Assembly: GCA_033065855.1 (NCBI GenBank)
Contig: JAVXUO010000565.1
Span: forward strand, 1-64,000
Reading direction: 5' to 3'
Length of the DNA stretch: 64,000 nt
Source: Escallonia rubra
Taxonomy: Eukaryota; Streptophyta; Magnoliopsida; Escalloniales; Escalloniaceae
The position numbers and the translations under genes were made by a program. The notes beneath the pieces are model-generated. The model was not told the DNA's origin. It saw nothing but the letters and a program-made list of their open reading frames with translations, and ran no database searches. Of the stretch, positions 35,801 to 48,422 are shown piece after piece; position 1 is the first letter of the stretch; every line of letters starts with the position of its first letter.

Positions 35801-37349
35801 TTATCCACACCTTATAAAAATTTCGTCCTCGAAATTATTCCCGGATCTCCCATTGCCTATAAAGTCTAGGCACTACGCTCCTGCTGCGTTATTCTGATAA
35901 TTACCATACTATAGCTGAGCTACCTTGAACCGTCCCACCCAAATTTATTCCCGCAAATAACTGAACACAACAAAAGTTCTAATCGTAATGCTAGCTCAAC
36001 CTGGTCAGGTTATCACTCGTGCTCCAACCGTTCCGGTACTTCACAACCAATGACTCAGCTAATACAAAACTTACTGAACTAAACCTATACCGATCCGAAT
36101 TTCGCACATATCAACCAGATTAAGTCAAGCTCTAATGCGACAAACTTCCCCTATCTCGTGCTGATACTACACCAGAGATCCCATCAGTTGCACAATTTAC
36201 TTATAACCGTAAGCTCAACTCTAAGATCAAGGCATACAGAAATACTAAACGATGGTCACACATGACCTGTGATTTACCGAGGCTATCATGGGTAGGGTAA
36301 CCCATTCATATAAGCACTTAGACCTCACAACAAACAGCAAAACTGTAGCCGCTGGACTTCCACTGCGTACTCTAATATCTCGGAACATCGAGCCCAAACT
36401 GTTGCTGAATTTGTCACCAAAAGACGTGTTATCTTAACATAGTTACATACTGCATACCTATGATTCTGCATACCTACGTATTGCACTTTTCCACTAGAGT
36501 TTAAGGCCCTAAGTTGTCACATCACTTTCGATTCACGGTCAGCTTACTTACAAAATCTTATAGCCTTATCCTCCAATCATCCGTTCAGTTAAACATTTAA
36601 AATCTTTCGGTTCCTAAAAGCAAATAACATACTGTCTATTTTCATGAGTTCAGCCAAGGTTCCAATCATACACCAAATCATCGAATAGCTGATCCAAACC
36701 TTATCCACGTTCTCAGAGTCTATTCTTGCTAACAGATTATCTGAGGTTCCAAAGTCTATAGAATTCATACCTAAATTGTATACTACTATTGTATTTTGTT
36801 AAAACCAAGACCATAGGCATATGATATCAGATCAAAGCACATCCCCCAAGCAAATCACAATGAAGGTTCCATCCTTATTACCCTTTTTAAATCACCATGT
36901 AGAATTGAACTATCAAAATCAGTATTGCCTACGATTCAGTTCACCATAACGAACCGAAAAGGGTCTCAGAACACACATGAATTGTATAAACATATCCCTA
37001 AGACCTAACTCCACCACCGCTATCAAGAATCTTACTTCAAATCTTGCGGACACTTAATCAATGTGCCAACTACTATCCTACAGCTAAAATAAGAAGAAAG
37101 GTCGTCACATAAAATACGTAAGATATTTCACTTAAGATAATCAATAAGTACATGGCTCTCAAACCCTATTAAAATAAGTCCAAACCCTAGTCCCCAATAC
37201 TCTCAATGATCTGCACCCTACTTTGAAAGGATAGCCTAAACAATATTTTACAGCGCCTAAAGGTCTATCGTACCATGCTCTGACAAGTTTACAAAATCAG
37301 ATACCTAAGCTCTTAATACCGCAAAATCGTATTGCTCTGATACCATTCC
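35801..37349 (-). other. Interior of the pol-less derivative, with tRNA-Met primer site
   Basis: The minus strand begins with a primer-binding site TGGTATCAGAGC (37345-37334) five bases inside the LTR edge at 37350, complementary to plant initiator Met-tRNA. It ends at a purine-rich tract next to the 3' LTR (35801-35830). The 1.5 kb between holds no gag or pol domain on either strand. This is an internally deleted or LARD-like element. Confidence 0.65.
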
Positions 37350-37805
37350 TGTCACGACCTGACCCACGTGTGAGCTCGTGAACCAGGTCTGTGACCGGCC
37401 GCAGGCCCACTAAGTCTCCACACATGGCTCTGCCAGGCCTTACCACAACCTGTACTCATAAATCAATTCAACTACTAAATTCTACTCAATAAATTTCGCT
37501 ACTAAGAGCCTCACTTAGAAATTCCTCAATAATTGAATCAAAACCTTTAATTACATGTCGCTGATAATTATGAAGCATTTGAAGAGACCTAAGCTGGCGC
37601 CCCTCCCTCGTGTTGCTCATAGGATCTGCCTCCCCTAGACCATTACCTGAAAAATAAAACAATGAACGAGAGCCCAACAAGTACGCAAACCATGTTCTTA
37701 AAATATTTTTGGGATTAAAAAAAAATGCCATGGATTCTTCCTTTCAAATCTGGTAATGATTGGATGGGTAGATCACGTTGACAAGTAAATTAAATTGCCT
37801 GCGGA
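37350..37805 (-). repeat. 5' LTR remnant of the minus-strand derivative
   Basis: The minus strand ends GGTCGTGACA at 37350, next to the primer site. Upstream on that strand is a diverged GGGCTCTCGTTCATTG block and a TTTCAG-GTAATGG site, matching the conserved 3' LTR layout. A TTGACAAGTAAATTAAATTG segment at about 37780 also occurs at 32978 and, inverted, near 55417, so it marks a shared junction. The rest of the LTR is missing, replaced by the microsatellite. Confidence 0.5.
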
Positions 37806-37817
37806 GCAGTGAATAAC

Positions 37818-37898
<81 letters not shown>

Positions 37899-37918
37899 GT
37901 ATATATATGTATATATGT

Positions 37919-37977
<59 letters not shown>

Positions 37978-37983
37978 CACACA
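37818..37983. repeat. CA/TA compound microsatellite
   Basis: (CA)n then (TA)n with GTATAT interruptions then (AC)n, about 165 bases. Both the TA core and the flanking arrangement can fold back on themselves. It lies exactly between two divergently oriented pol-less derivatives. The Tyr/Ile and Cys/Val repeat frames here are artefacts. Confidence 0.95.
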
Positions 37984-38033
37984 CTTACTAACAATAGCTT
38001 TACCCAGAAATTGTACTGCTCTTTTAAAGCGAA

Positions 38034-41000
38034 TGTAATATCCCAAACTGTGGGAGCTGTTTAAAATAGCCATCCGTGACCCAAAAAATAAACAAGCGCT
38101 AATTTTGAGCAATGATCGGGTATTAGTGTAGTATGGGAGCTTAAAACAATTTTAGGGCAAAATATAATTTTTGAAAGTTGAGGGGTCAAAATGCAATTTT
38201 AGAAACTTGAGGGGCCAAAGTGCAAATTTTGTAAGTTGGCAATATGTGTCATAACCTGATGAAAACAGGCCATGCACGATGGCCACCTCCTACTTGCTAT
38301 AACCTGAGTCATGGTTAGGAATTATAAGTATTTGGGATAAGATTATGAGAAGGAAATTATCAAGAGAAAGTTTGGGGTGGAAAATAGAGAAAGTGAAGAA
38401 CACGAAGAACACAACTGTAGCAGCTACGGGAAGGAGGAAAAAAAAGAGAAGGAAAAAGGAAGAAAAAGGAAAGGAATGAAATAAAGTGAAATCCAAACCC
38501 TAACGGGGTATGATTTTGAACCAAATTCGTGGAAATTGAATATTCTGTTAAATAATCTGATTGGGATGAAGAAATGATGATGAAATCTTGTTGGAATCAT
38601 GGATATAAGACCTAAAACAACAAAGAAAGGGGGAAAACGAATTAGGGTTTGAATTGGGTTGATTTCAGTGGCATGGGTGTGTGTTTTAGTGTGTGTTCTT
38701 CATCCTTGGAGACTTAATTCAAATTGTTGGAGCTTAATTGGATGTAATTACATAAACCGAATTGATTTAGAGCTTGAAAGTATGGAAGACAAGGGAATTA
38801 GGAGATGTAAATGTGAGAAAAATGGAAATCCATACAAAAAATTAAGGAAGAGAAAACCCAGGTACACGGCTGGTTCAGGGAAGAAGAAGGTTTGTGTGTG
38901 CATTCAAGGTGTGATTGTGTGTGTTTGAATCTAAATAGTGACTTGTAATTGTCGCCAAAGATGAAACCTTAATAAATAGGTTTTAATTCGAATTCTTTAA
39001 AATTATTAGGTTCAAAATTATACAAAGTGCAAAACTATAACTCCCAATGTTTTTATGAGAACTACTCTTTGGAATTTTTTGAGAATTTTCGGGGTCCGTG
39101 AAGAACGCTAAATTGGGCTATCGATTAAAGAAATTTATTGAATTATTTAGCATAGCAAACCAAGCTATTTTGATCCGAAAATTTTATTAAAATATTATTT
39201 TACTGATATGAGTGATATTCTAAACTTTCAGGCCATTCTGAGGCCGATAGGTGTTTTTCGCGAAACTGGCCTTTTAGCGCTCGGTCCGAACACCGGTTCG
39301 GAATTTTCAGGCGAAAATTCGCTAAAATACTTTTTAGTCCAGGAGTGCTATTAGGATGCTTAAAATAGTGTTTTAAGATGTTTTGGAATTTTTCCGGTAC
39401 CGGAAACCCCCAGGGGTATTTTGGTAATTTGTCAGCCCGAAGGGTATTTTGTTAATTTGACCGAGGAAAGGTATTTTTGTGTAAATTGACATACAATAAG
39501 GTTATTTGGGTGATTCTACTTACGAGAAGACCATTTTGGTGATTTAAGTCCGAGAGGGGCATTTACACCCTAGGGGCGTTTCAGTAATTTTACATACCGG
39601 TGAGGAGGGTTTCATTTTGGAAGTATGCGTGAGTCCGTTTAAGTTATAATATTGTGTTGTAGTTTGTGTTCTGATGATTCGATTATTCTGTTTAGGTTAA
39701 AGCTAAAGACTTCCGGTTAGACAGTTTAGCTGCAGATCCAGGTAAGGGATTATATCTGAATCCTGGGTAAGGACTTTCGTCCGAAACCTTATTTGATAAC
39801 TTGTACTTGTAAGTACTCCTTTGAATTACTTACGACTAATGTCGAACTCTGAAGTATGCATTGATATTAGCATGTTCTTGTCGAGAAAACCCTAATATTG
39901 AACCTGGATCGATTATTTGGAAATCTTGTGATACTCGCCTGTTATTGCGTGCTGAGAAAATTTGACAATTGTCTGTATCCGTTCTTTCAAATTGTTGTGC
40001 TTAAATTCGATAATTATTCGCAATCGTTTTTGTTGTTTATCTGTGATTTTTCTTCTAAAGATTCTGATTTCTTCTGAAAATTTCAAATGCTGACTTATGT
40101 CTGTATGATTATTGTTATTGGAATCCGAATTGATTTCGGTGATTGAGCTTATGTTAAAGCTCATTGATATTGTTGATTTTTCTGTGTTGACCTGGGTTTC
40201 CGTTCTGTGGGAGGGCGTAATAAGATTGGTCTGAATCCTATAGGAAAAGCAGGCTAGCACCCAAGTGAACTAGTATTTTGGTACATCATGCATGTGTACA
40301 CTTTGTTAACTTGCCGGAATGGCATTGCAATTGCCCAGGATCAACGTTGATTTTTTAGTTTCTCTGTTCTGTATATTGTCGTGACTGCCACGGTAATGAC
40401 TGGAAAGTATTCTCTGAAATAATTTGTGCTTGGGTTGAACTTCCTTGAGAAAATTTAGTGTATTTTGGAAAGAACTATCTCAGATGATCTATTTACGTTT
40501 TGAAATCCTTTGGAAAACCATCATCGTATTTTGGAATGATGGCTTTAGAGATGATCTTTTATTAATCATTCTGAAACCCATCATGAGTATTACTATTTAT
40601 TTTAGTATCTATTTCTGATGAATTTTGATCCTTTTGGAAATCATTGAGTATTTTACCGTTTGAAGTATTCTGGAAATTTTCGTCGGTTGGATTCTTTGGA
40701 ATCGTTTCGTGATTCTTTTGTTTGTCCTTGTACGACCTTACTGAGCTCTCAAAAGCTCACCCTACATTTGACTCCTTTCTGTAGGTGATGATCAGCTGTA
40801 GCAGGTTCGGGAATGTGATAGAGTCTATGTGAGATTCCGGTGAGCCCACCACTACTGTGTAGTGAGACCCATGTGTGGGTCGGTATTGTCAACTCGTTCT
40901 ATAAGGACTCGAGCTAGCAAGGAACCTATGTCTTAAAGGTTCAAATTTAAGCAGTTTTTGTAATATTGTATGTGAAGAATCGGAGTTGATATCGGATTAA

Positions 41001-41111
41001 ATATTTTGGAATATGTGTTAGTGAACATGTCTGACTGGTTTGATGTGATCCGGTAGGTTAACGACCCGGGAGTTCGGGGCGGCGGAGCTCTGGATTTTTG
41101 GGGCTGTTACA
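38034..41111 (+). repeat. 5' LTR of a pol-less Tekay-like derivative, plus strand (3.08 kb)
   Basis: Starts TGTAATATCCCAAACTG and ends GGGGCTGTTACA. It shares ordered landmarks with the LTR at 41303 onward: the GATCCGAACACCGG-type block near 39285, the TTTTGGTAATTT-rich block (39410-39620) and CCAG-GTAAGG at 39739. The family block CTTACTGAGCTCTCAAAAGC is at 40737. A primer site follows directly, proving this is a 5' LTR. Confidence 0.8.
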
Positions 41112-41302
41112 GTTGGTATCAGAGCAGTTCGGTCTTGTGGTATTAGGAGTATAGGCATATGATTCTGTGATCACGGAACCACAGAGTGTAGGTAACACGA
41201 TTCTGTAAAACCATATTTTGGTTAATGAGAGTGGGGTAGGATGATGGTACTGTTCTTTAGACACTTGTAGTGTGACATTGATAACTGTTAGTTGTACGAT
41301 AT
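41112..41302 (+). other. Short interior (191 bp) with tRNA-Met primer site
   Basis: TGGTATCAGAGC at 41114-41125 is the plant initiator Met-tRNA primer site, two bases after the LTR. The next LTR begins after only about 190 bases, so nearly the whole gag-pol interior has been deleted, leaving LTR-stub-LTR. Confidence 0.75.
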
Positions 41303-42463
41303 GGTCGGTACTCGAAGCTTTGGGAGCGGGTTGAAATTGTCATCCGTGCCCCGAAAAATAAGCGAGCGTTAATTTTGGGCAGTGCTCGGGCATTAGTAGT
41401 GCATAAGAGCTTAAAAAGATTTTCAGGGTAAAAATGTAATTTTTGAAATTTTGGTAAACCTTTGGGGGCATAAATGTAAATTATAATTTTAGAGATGAAA
41501 AACAATGGAATGAATGCTAGTATATATTTTCATTGATGTTTAATTAAATTAAGAATGATTAGAAAAGTTTTGGGGCTTAAGTGTAATTACACAAGTGTGG
41601 GGGTTTAAATTGCAAATTTTAAAAATATAGTGCACGTGTGCATGTGTAGGTTGTGTCTTAGCATGGTTGCCACCTCTTGCTTGAGGTGACTAACCCAATT
41701 GTTTCGGGCATGGGTATGCCAAAATAGGGGGGAGTTTCGGGCAAGAGAGAAGAAAAAAGGGGAAGAAAAGAGAAGAGGAAGAAATAAAGAAAGGAAAAGA
41801 AGAAGAAGAAAGGAAAGGAAAGAAAGGAGAAAGAAGAGAGAAGTCGACCAAAAAGAATGAAGAAGAAAAAAAAAAGGGAAAGGAAGACTTTCCATTTCAG
41901 GAAAGAAAGAAAGAAAGAAGAACAGGGAAACAAAGAACAAGAAACAGAGCAAGAGAAGAAATAAAAACAGAGAGGGAAAGCAAACGGCTTCGGGCAAAGA
42001 AGAGAGATTGAAAATAGTTTGTAAGGTGATCTCTTCCCCTTTAATTTCAGTGGGTGAAACGGTGGGTGCGTGTGTTTGCCCTGCAGTGAGTACGTGTTTA
42101 CTGTGTTCTGTGTGTGTTTAACTTCGGGGCAGGGGAGTGCTCGTGGATGGGAAGGGGATCAAAGCTGCCTAGCAGCCGTAAATTAGTGTGTAAATTGTGT
42201 GAGGTTTTGGGTGTATTAGTGAGAGAAGTAGGTCCATAGTGTGGGTGTGCGTCAACCAGAGTGTGTGTGCGTATAGTTGCTCTGTGTGCTCACTGGGTGC
42301 GTGTAGGTGCAGTGATTGTGTGGCTGTGTGGGTGGAGGAGGGATGCTCGTGGGTTTTGGATGACTTGGTGAGTGTTTGAAGGTGAGGGTCATGTGTTAGT
42401 GTGTGTATGAGTGTGATTCAATGTGTGCCGTGAGTGTGTGTGTGTGTGTTACAGGTGTGATGG
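41303..42463 (+). repeat. LTR of the plus-strand derivative, first part (also right inverted arm)
   Basis: Begins near 41303 with a decayed start, then GGGAGCGGG and GTGCCCCGAAAAATAAGCG, the mirror image of 35720-35800. The purine-rich 41740-41990 mirrors the CT-rich 35110-35340. It is cut at 42463 by the tandem chromovirus (target GATGG) and resumes at 53773. Confidence 0.75.
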
Positions 42464-43074
42464 TGTAGCGTATCTAAGAGAGAGACGCTCACAGCCATGT
42501 CCATTGCCTTTGGATTCATTGAATTTCACACAAATTCAGAGAGAGAGATTGAAGAAGAACTAAGAATTTTATTAGATGTAAAGAAAGAGACAAAGAGGAT
42601 ATAGAGAGAGAAAGTGCAGAAGTCTGGTATTGATCATACATGCCATTCTCATGCCTCCCTTCCCCGATTTAAGGGGAAATCCTAACAGAAATTCAAACAG
42701 AAACTAACAAGCGGTAAGGTGCAGAGAAGAGTCAAACGATGCCGTCTCATGCAAATGGGTAATAGCCAAACGGTGCCGTCTTCATGTAACAAGCAAAATA
42801 ACCAAACGGTGCCGTCTTCATGTAACAACCAAACATTGTCGTCTCACTTATGGATTAAGTGATCGAAGCTGCGTCGTTTTCTTTGGCGCGAATGTGTCTT
42901 TCAAGCGGTGTCGTATTCAGTGGCGCCAATGTCTTCTTCTTCTTGATCTTAAACCTGAGGTTAGTTCGATTATCTGTCTGCTGAGCTGGAGCATCTTCTT
43001 GAGCTGGTGGAGCTTCCTCTTGAGCTGGTGGAGCTGGTGCTGCTGCTCATGTCTCATGATGTGAGGTTGTTACA
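42464..43074 (-). repeat. LTR 1 (3' LTR of copy 1)
   Basis: On the minus strand TGTAACAACCTCACATC to GATACGCTACA. Contains CAAACGGTGCCGTCTT words repeated (42700-42840, plus-strand view). Confidence 0.9.
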
Positions 43075-46000
43075 TCCCCTACCCCTTCAATTGACCCATG
43101 TCCACAAGGGTCGAAATGCGGAAACCTGCTCTTGGTCATTTCCCAATCTTCCCAGGTCTCATCCCCGTGATTGGCGTTGGACCATTTAATCAAAACCTGG
43201 GTGACAGCTTGATTGTCTCGTTTAATCTGTCTTTGATCTAGCACAGCAACTGGTTCCATCAAAATCTGTCCTTCACTGCCTAAGTATGGCAAGTGAGTTG
43301 TAGGAGTAATTTGACTGCCCAATTTCTTCTTCAACAGAGAAACATGAAAAACTGTGTGTATTTTGGACCCTTCTGGAAGATTAAGCTTATGCAACCTTGC
43401 TGACCGTCTGAATTAGTTGGTATGGTCCAAAGAACTTAGGTGAGAGCTTCATGTTCCTTTTGAGGCCTAAGGAAGTCTGTCTGTAGGGCTGTAGCCTTAG
43501 GTAAACCCAATCTCCTTCCACAAACTCTCTCTCAGTACGATGGAGGTTTGCGTAGTGTTGCATTCGGGCCTGAGCTTGTGTCAAGTTATCCTTGAGTAGG
43601 CTTAATATCCTGCTTCTGTCTTTCAAGTAGCTGGCCAATTCCGTGATACTGGTAGACTCAGGTGTAGCTAAGCTTAGAGTCTTGGGTTTGTGACCATAGA
43701 CAGCTTCAAAGGGAGTCATCTGAATTGAAGCATGGTAGCTAGTATTATACCAAAACTCAGCCAAAGTCAACCATCTGGCCCAACTGTGAGGTCTTGCACT
43801 ACACATGCATCTGAGGTAGTTCTCTAAGCACTTGTTCACTCTCTCAGTTTGTCCATCTGTCTCTGGGTGATAGGATGAACTGTAGGCCAGTTGAGTTCCC
43901 ATTAGCTTGAAGAGCTTAGTCCAGAAGCTGGATAGAAAGACTTGTCTCTGTCACTGATGATGGCAGTGGGCATTCCATGAAGCTTAAAGACATTGTCAAG
44001 AAAAGTCTGAGCCACTAGTTCTGCTGTGAATGGGTGGGTTAGGCTAATGAAATGAGCGTATTTGCTCAACCTATCTACCACCACAAAAATGACATCCTTC
44101 CCTTGGGACTTAGGTAACCCTTCCACAAAATCCATAGTCAGATGTGTCCACATCTGCCCTGGGATCTCCAAAGGTTGTAATAGCCCGGGGTAGGGCACAT
44201 TCTCAGACTTATTATGTTGGCAAGAAGAGCATTCACTCACCAATTTGGTAATCTGCTACTTCATGTTAGGCCAATAGAAGAACATAATGGTTCTCATGTA
44301 TGTATTTTGAATCCCAGAATGGCCACCCAAACCAGTAGTATGAAGCTCTTGTAAAATCTGATTTCTGAGCTGTCCTGTGCTACCAACATACACCTTGCCT
44401 TTGAACTTCAGTATGCCACCCTGAAGGGTATAAAAGGAAGTTGCCATGGAATCAAGCAGCAGTTCTTGGATTGCCTTTTGAGCTAGATCATCATTCTCAA
44501 GGCTATTTTGTAGCTCTTGTTGCCATAGGGGAGTCACCACAGTCACTGCATTGCATTCTTCAGGGTCTTACTGTGGTAGTCTTGATAAGGCATCTGCTAC
44601 CACATTATATGTTCCCTTTTTGTAATGCACTTCAAAATCGAAACCCAGAAGCTTGGACAATATTTTTTGTTGCAACATAGATGTAACCCTCTGTCCTAAA
44701 AGATATTTCAGGCTGCTGTGGTCAGTCATGACAATGAAGTGGTTATGGCTGAGGTAGGGACTCCATTTAGTAACAGCATGCACTAAGGCTATAAGCTCTT
44801 TTTCATAAGTGGAGAGCCCTAAGCACTTAACACCCAATCCTTTGCTAATGTAGGCCAATGGTTTCCCTTGTTGCATAAGAACTGCTCCAAGGCCTACATC
44901 ACATGCATCAGTTTCCACCTCAAAAGAAAGTGTGAAATTTGGCAATGCCAAGACATGAGTGGTGGCCATGGCTTGCTTCAGTGTACTGAAGGCTTGAGCA
45001 GAGGAAGTATCCCAGTGATATGCATCTTTCTTCAATAAATTGGTTAAAGGCCTACTAATCACTCCATAGCCCTTAACAAACTTTATGTAGTATCCAGTGA
45101 GGCCTAGAAACCCTCTCAGCCCTTTAAGGTTTCTTGGTGTTGGCTAGTTGAGCATGGCTTCCACCTTGCTCATATCTGCTGCTACACCAGGTGTGTTCAC
45201 CACATGCCCCCAAGACGCAACTTGCCCCGGAGCAAAAGTACACTTGCTCATTTTTGCATATAGGCAATGTTGCTTCATCAGCTGTAGCACTTGTCTAAGG
45301 TGCACTAAGTGAGCCTGCAAACTCTTACTGTATATTAACATATCATTAAAGAAAGCTAGTACAAACTGCTTCGTATATGGGTGAAATATGGTGTTCATCA
45401 AGCTGTGAAATGTGGCTGGAGCATTAGTTAGCCCAAAGGGCATGACTAAAAACTCATAAAGCCCTGTGTGTGTCTTGAAGGCAGTCTTGTGAGTATCAGT
45501 TTCTACCACTCGTATTTGGTGATAGCCACTCCTAAGGTCCAGTTTGGTGAAAATGGTGGACCCTTGCAGCTCATCCAACAAATCATCAATGACAGGGATG
45601 GGGTATCTGTCCTTGATTGTCAGTTTATTAAGTTCCCTGTAGTCAACACACATCCTCCAGCTTCCATCTTTCTTCTTCACTTAAAGTATGGGTGATGCAA
45701 ATGGAGAGTTACTAGGTTTGATAGTACCTGCTTGCAGCAGCTCTGCTATGATCTTTTCAATTTCATTCTTCTGCACATATGAAACCCTATATGGTCTCAG
45801 ATTGACAGGCTTAGCTCCTTCAATAAGTGGAATGAAATAGTCATGACTCCTGTGGGGTGGTAACCCTTTAGGTTCATCAAACACCTCTTGGTACTCTGCT
45901 AATAGTTCTTGTATTTCAACAGGTTGTTGCCCATCTCCTGAGGTAATGGTCACAACATAGACCTGACCAAAGAGTGTTCCCACATTATTTGTGATCAACT

Positions 46001-46366
46001 TGCTCATGGCTGTTGCTGAGATCATCTTGATAGTAGTTCCCTTGAACTCTCCTCCCTCCAATATTATGAGCTTGCCTTGGTACTGAAATGAGATTTGGTT
46101 GTTATCAAAATTGAAGTTAACATTGCCAAACTGTCTCAGCCACTGCATACCAAGGACACAATCACAGCCTCCCAAGGGTAGAATTCTCATCTTGGTGTTG
46201 AACTTCTGTGACCCCATTTCCCATGTGAAATTGTTGCACACTGTATCATACTTCAATCTTGCCCTATTAGCTACAGCCACTGTCAATGGGGTAGTACCTT
46301 CAAGAATGCATCTCAGTTTACTTGCTGACTGAGGGTCAAGGAAGTTATCAGTTGATCCTGTGTCAA
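43047..46366 (-). pseudogene. Chromovirus copy 1 pol (protease, RT, RNase H, integrase, chromodomain), broken
   Basis: Domains in order on the minus strand: protease with a DTGS-type site just before 46286; RT 45680-45144 ([10 protein letters not shown], then a catalytic box reading FFNDML, with Asn replacing the first Asp); RNase H about 45062-44568 with the first Asp kept (ETDACD); integrase HHCC about 44546-44200; DDE core 44150-43750; GPY and chromodomain 43500-43047 (VLIKWSN, WEDWE). Private nonsense codons fall at 45681-45683 (TAA), 45144-45146 (TAG) and 44568-44570 (TAA). A single-base loss near 43920 shifts frame in integrase. The stop at 44256-44258 is shared with copy 2. Function would be reverse transcription and integration, with chromodomain-guided targeting. 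Confidence 0.88.
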
Positions 46367-47707
46367 TTAGGATGCTGAACTCCTTGCCTTCAACTTGTCC
46401 AGGTATCCTGATAGTAGTGTCATGATACCAGCCAAGGCATGGACACTAATCTCCAATTCAGGGTTGAGGTCTTGGTTGGGAGAGTTGAGAGGATCCTCAG
46501 TTTCTGTCATAGAGCTATCAGTAGCTTCTGTGGCCTCATCATCTTCAGTTATGAGCATGGCTATAGATTTCATAGGGCACACACTCTTGTGACCTGGTTC
46601 GAACTTGGCTCCACACCTGAAGCATAAGCCTTGACTTAACCTCCTTTGGTGTTTCTCTGTGGAAAGGTGATTAAACCTTGGAGGGGGTCTGCGAGGAGTT
46701 GGTAATAGGTCCCTTTGGAAACAGCTGGTGTAAGGTAAGGCTGGAGGTTTTGATGGTATAGGTTGGGTTGTAGTTGGTTTAGCAGTCTTATAGGATGGTC
46801 CAGGGTTAGTAAATGTAGGCTTATAGGATGTTTGGGTGTAGTTGGATGTGGGAACTGCAGTATGCAAAGACTTGTGTCCCTTTAGCAAGTTTTGAATTGC
46901 TACTTCTTCTCTTCGGGCTATGTAGATAGCCTTAACAAGGTTCCCCACCTCAAATTGTTCAACTCTACTCTGGATCTCAGGCTTTAAGCCTCCAATAAAA
47001 CTCATACAAAAGTAAGATTCATCCAAATAGTCAAACTCCTGCACTACTTGAGCTCGTAGTGCTTCAAATTTGTTAAAATAATCATCTACTGTCCTAATTT
47101 GTTGGAGCTTATTGAACTCTCCCAACACACTTACTCCAGTTAATACTGAGAACCTAGCATACAGATCCTTCACAAAGGATTCCCAATCAACATTCTCCAC
47201 TGGTTTAATATAGGCAGCATACCAATGTTCTGCCTGAGCATCGAAGTGCACCGATGCATAAGGAACCTTGTAGTCCTCATGTATAGGACACAGGTCGAAG
47301 TATTTCTCAGCCTTGCGCACCCAACCCTTGGGGTCGTCACCATTAAACCGTGGAAATAAGAGTTTAGGTAACTGAGGAGGAGGCAGGTTACCTGTATGAG
47401 GCGGTTGAGTGTTCTGTTGAAGTCCAAACTCCATTCGATTGTGCCTGTGACTAGACTCACCACGCTCAGTATTTGTCTTGTGACTGTTTTCTGTTCGAGT
47501 ATTCATTTGAGCCATGAAGCTAGTGAGTTCCAGCTTAAGATCAGAGAAGCTCTGGTGCAAGGTTGAATTGCCTCTCTGCAAGTCTCCCATCGTAGCTTCT
47601 ACAGAAGCCATGCGCACATCGTAAGCAGCAAGTCTATTTCCCATTGCTTCCTGGAAATCATGATTTTCTGTCTCAGTGAGTTGATTATTCTTCACTGATC
47701 TCGGCAT
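46367..47707 (-). CDS. Chromovirus copy 1 gag, 446 codons
   Basis: One open frame starting at an ATG about 105 bases from the LTR. It has an N-terminal coiled region, then the gag core (FPRFNGDDPKGWVRKAE... near residues 115-135, AEHWYAAYI near 160) and a Pro/Thr-rich linker. A C-terminal zinc knuckle reads CFRCGAKFEPGHKSVC near residue 375. The capsid-like protein packages element RNA in cytoplasmic particles. The frame ends about 20 codons after leaving the reading frame of the protease, through a one-base shift present in both copies. Gag itself is intact, but the Gag-Pol join is lost. 94-97% identical by eye to the gag at 51717-53057. Confidence 0.88.
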   Translation of the reverse strand: MPRSVKNNQLTETENHDFQEAMGNRLAAYDVRMASVEATMGDLQRGNSTLHQSFSDLKLELTSFMAQMNTRTENSHKTNTERGESSHRHNRMEFGLQQNTQPPHTGNLPPPQLPKLLFPRFNGDDPKGWVRKAEKYFDLCPIHEDYKVPYASVHFDAQAEHWYAAYIKPVENVDWESFVKDLYARFSVLTGVSVLGEFNKLQQIRTVDDYFNKFEALRAQVVQEFDYLDESYFCMSFIGGLKPEIQSRVEQFEVGNLVKAIYIARREEVAIQNLLKGHKSLHTAVPTSNYTQTSYKPTFTNPGPSYKTAKPTTTQPIPSKPPALPYTSCFQRDLLPTPRRPPPRFNHLSTEKHQRRLSQGLCFRCGAKFEPGHKSVCPMKSIAMLITEDDEATEATDSSMTETEDPLNSPNQDLNPELEISVHALAGIMTLLSGYLDKLKARSSAS

Positions 47708-47811
47708 CTCAGTTACTCCAATTGATTCCCTTCAACTACAGACGATCACTGAAATGAATTTACTACAGCTAAGACTAGTACAAGCCCCGATTAGGAGGCT
47801 CTGATACCAGT

Positions 47812-48422
47812 TGTAGCGTATCTAAGAGAGAGACGCTCACAGCCATGTCCATTGCCTTTGGATTCATTGAATTTCACACAAACTCAGAGAGAGAGATTGA
47901 AGAAGAACTAAGAATTTTATTAGATGTAAAGAAAGAGACAAATAGGATATAGAGAGAGAAAGTGCAGAAGTCTGGTATTGATCATACATGCCATTCTCAT
48001 GCCTCCCTTCCCCGATTTAAGGGGAAATCCTAACAGAAATTCAAACAGAAACTAACAAGCGGTAAGGTGCAGAGAAGAGTCAAACGATGCCGTCTCATGC
48101 AAATGGGTAATAGCCAAACGGTGTCGTCTTCATGTAACAACCAAAATAACCAAACGGTGCCGTCTTCATGTAACAACCAAACGTTGTCGTCTCACTTATG
48201 GATTAAGTGATCGAAGCTGCGTCGTTTTCTTTGGCGCGAATGTGTCTTTCAAGCGGTGTCGTATTCAGTGGCGCCAATGTCTTCTTCTTCTTGATCTTAA
48301 ACCTGAGGTGAGTTCGATTATCTGTCTGCTGAGCTGGAGCATCTTCTTGAGCTGGTGGAGCTTCCTCTTGAGCTGGTGGAGCTGGTGGTGCTGCTCCTGT
48401 CTCATGATGTGAGGTTGTTACA
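47812..48422 (-). repeat. LTR 2 (shared central LTR)
   Basis: Serves as 5' LTR for copy 1 and 3' LTR for copy 2. It has the same length as the outer two and no target-duplication-like flanks, so the unit arose by recombination or template switching and not by a second insertion. Confidence 0.9.

Noticed and set aside
37334..37345. tRNA-like sequence around GCTCTGATACCA
   Set aside because: It is only the 12-base primer-binding complement next to an LTR edge; no cloverleaf surrounds it.
37744..38112. Tyr/Ile and Cys/Val repeat frames
   Set aside because: These are translations of the CA/TA microsatellite.
41605..41997. Phe/Leu-rich frame resembling a membrane protein, mirrored at 35106-35480
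   Set aside because: It comes from a CT-rich LTR tract. Both copies lie in the inverted arms and differ by frame-changing indels, so no selection on protein is evident.
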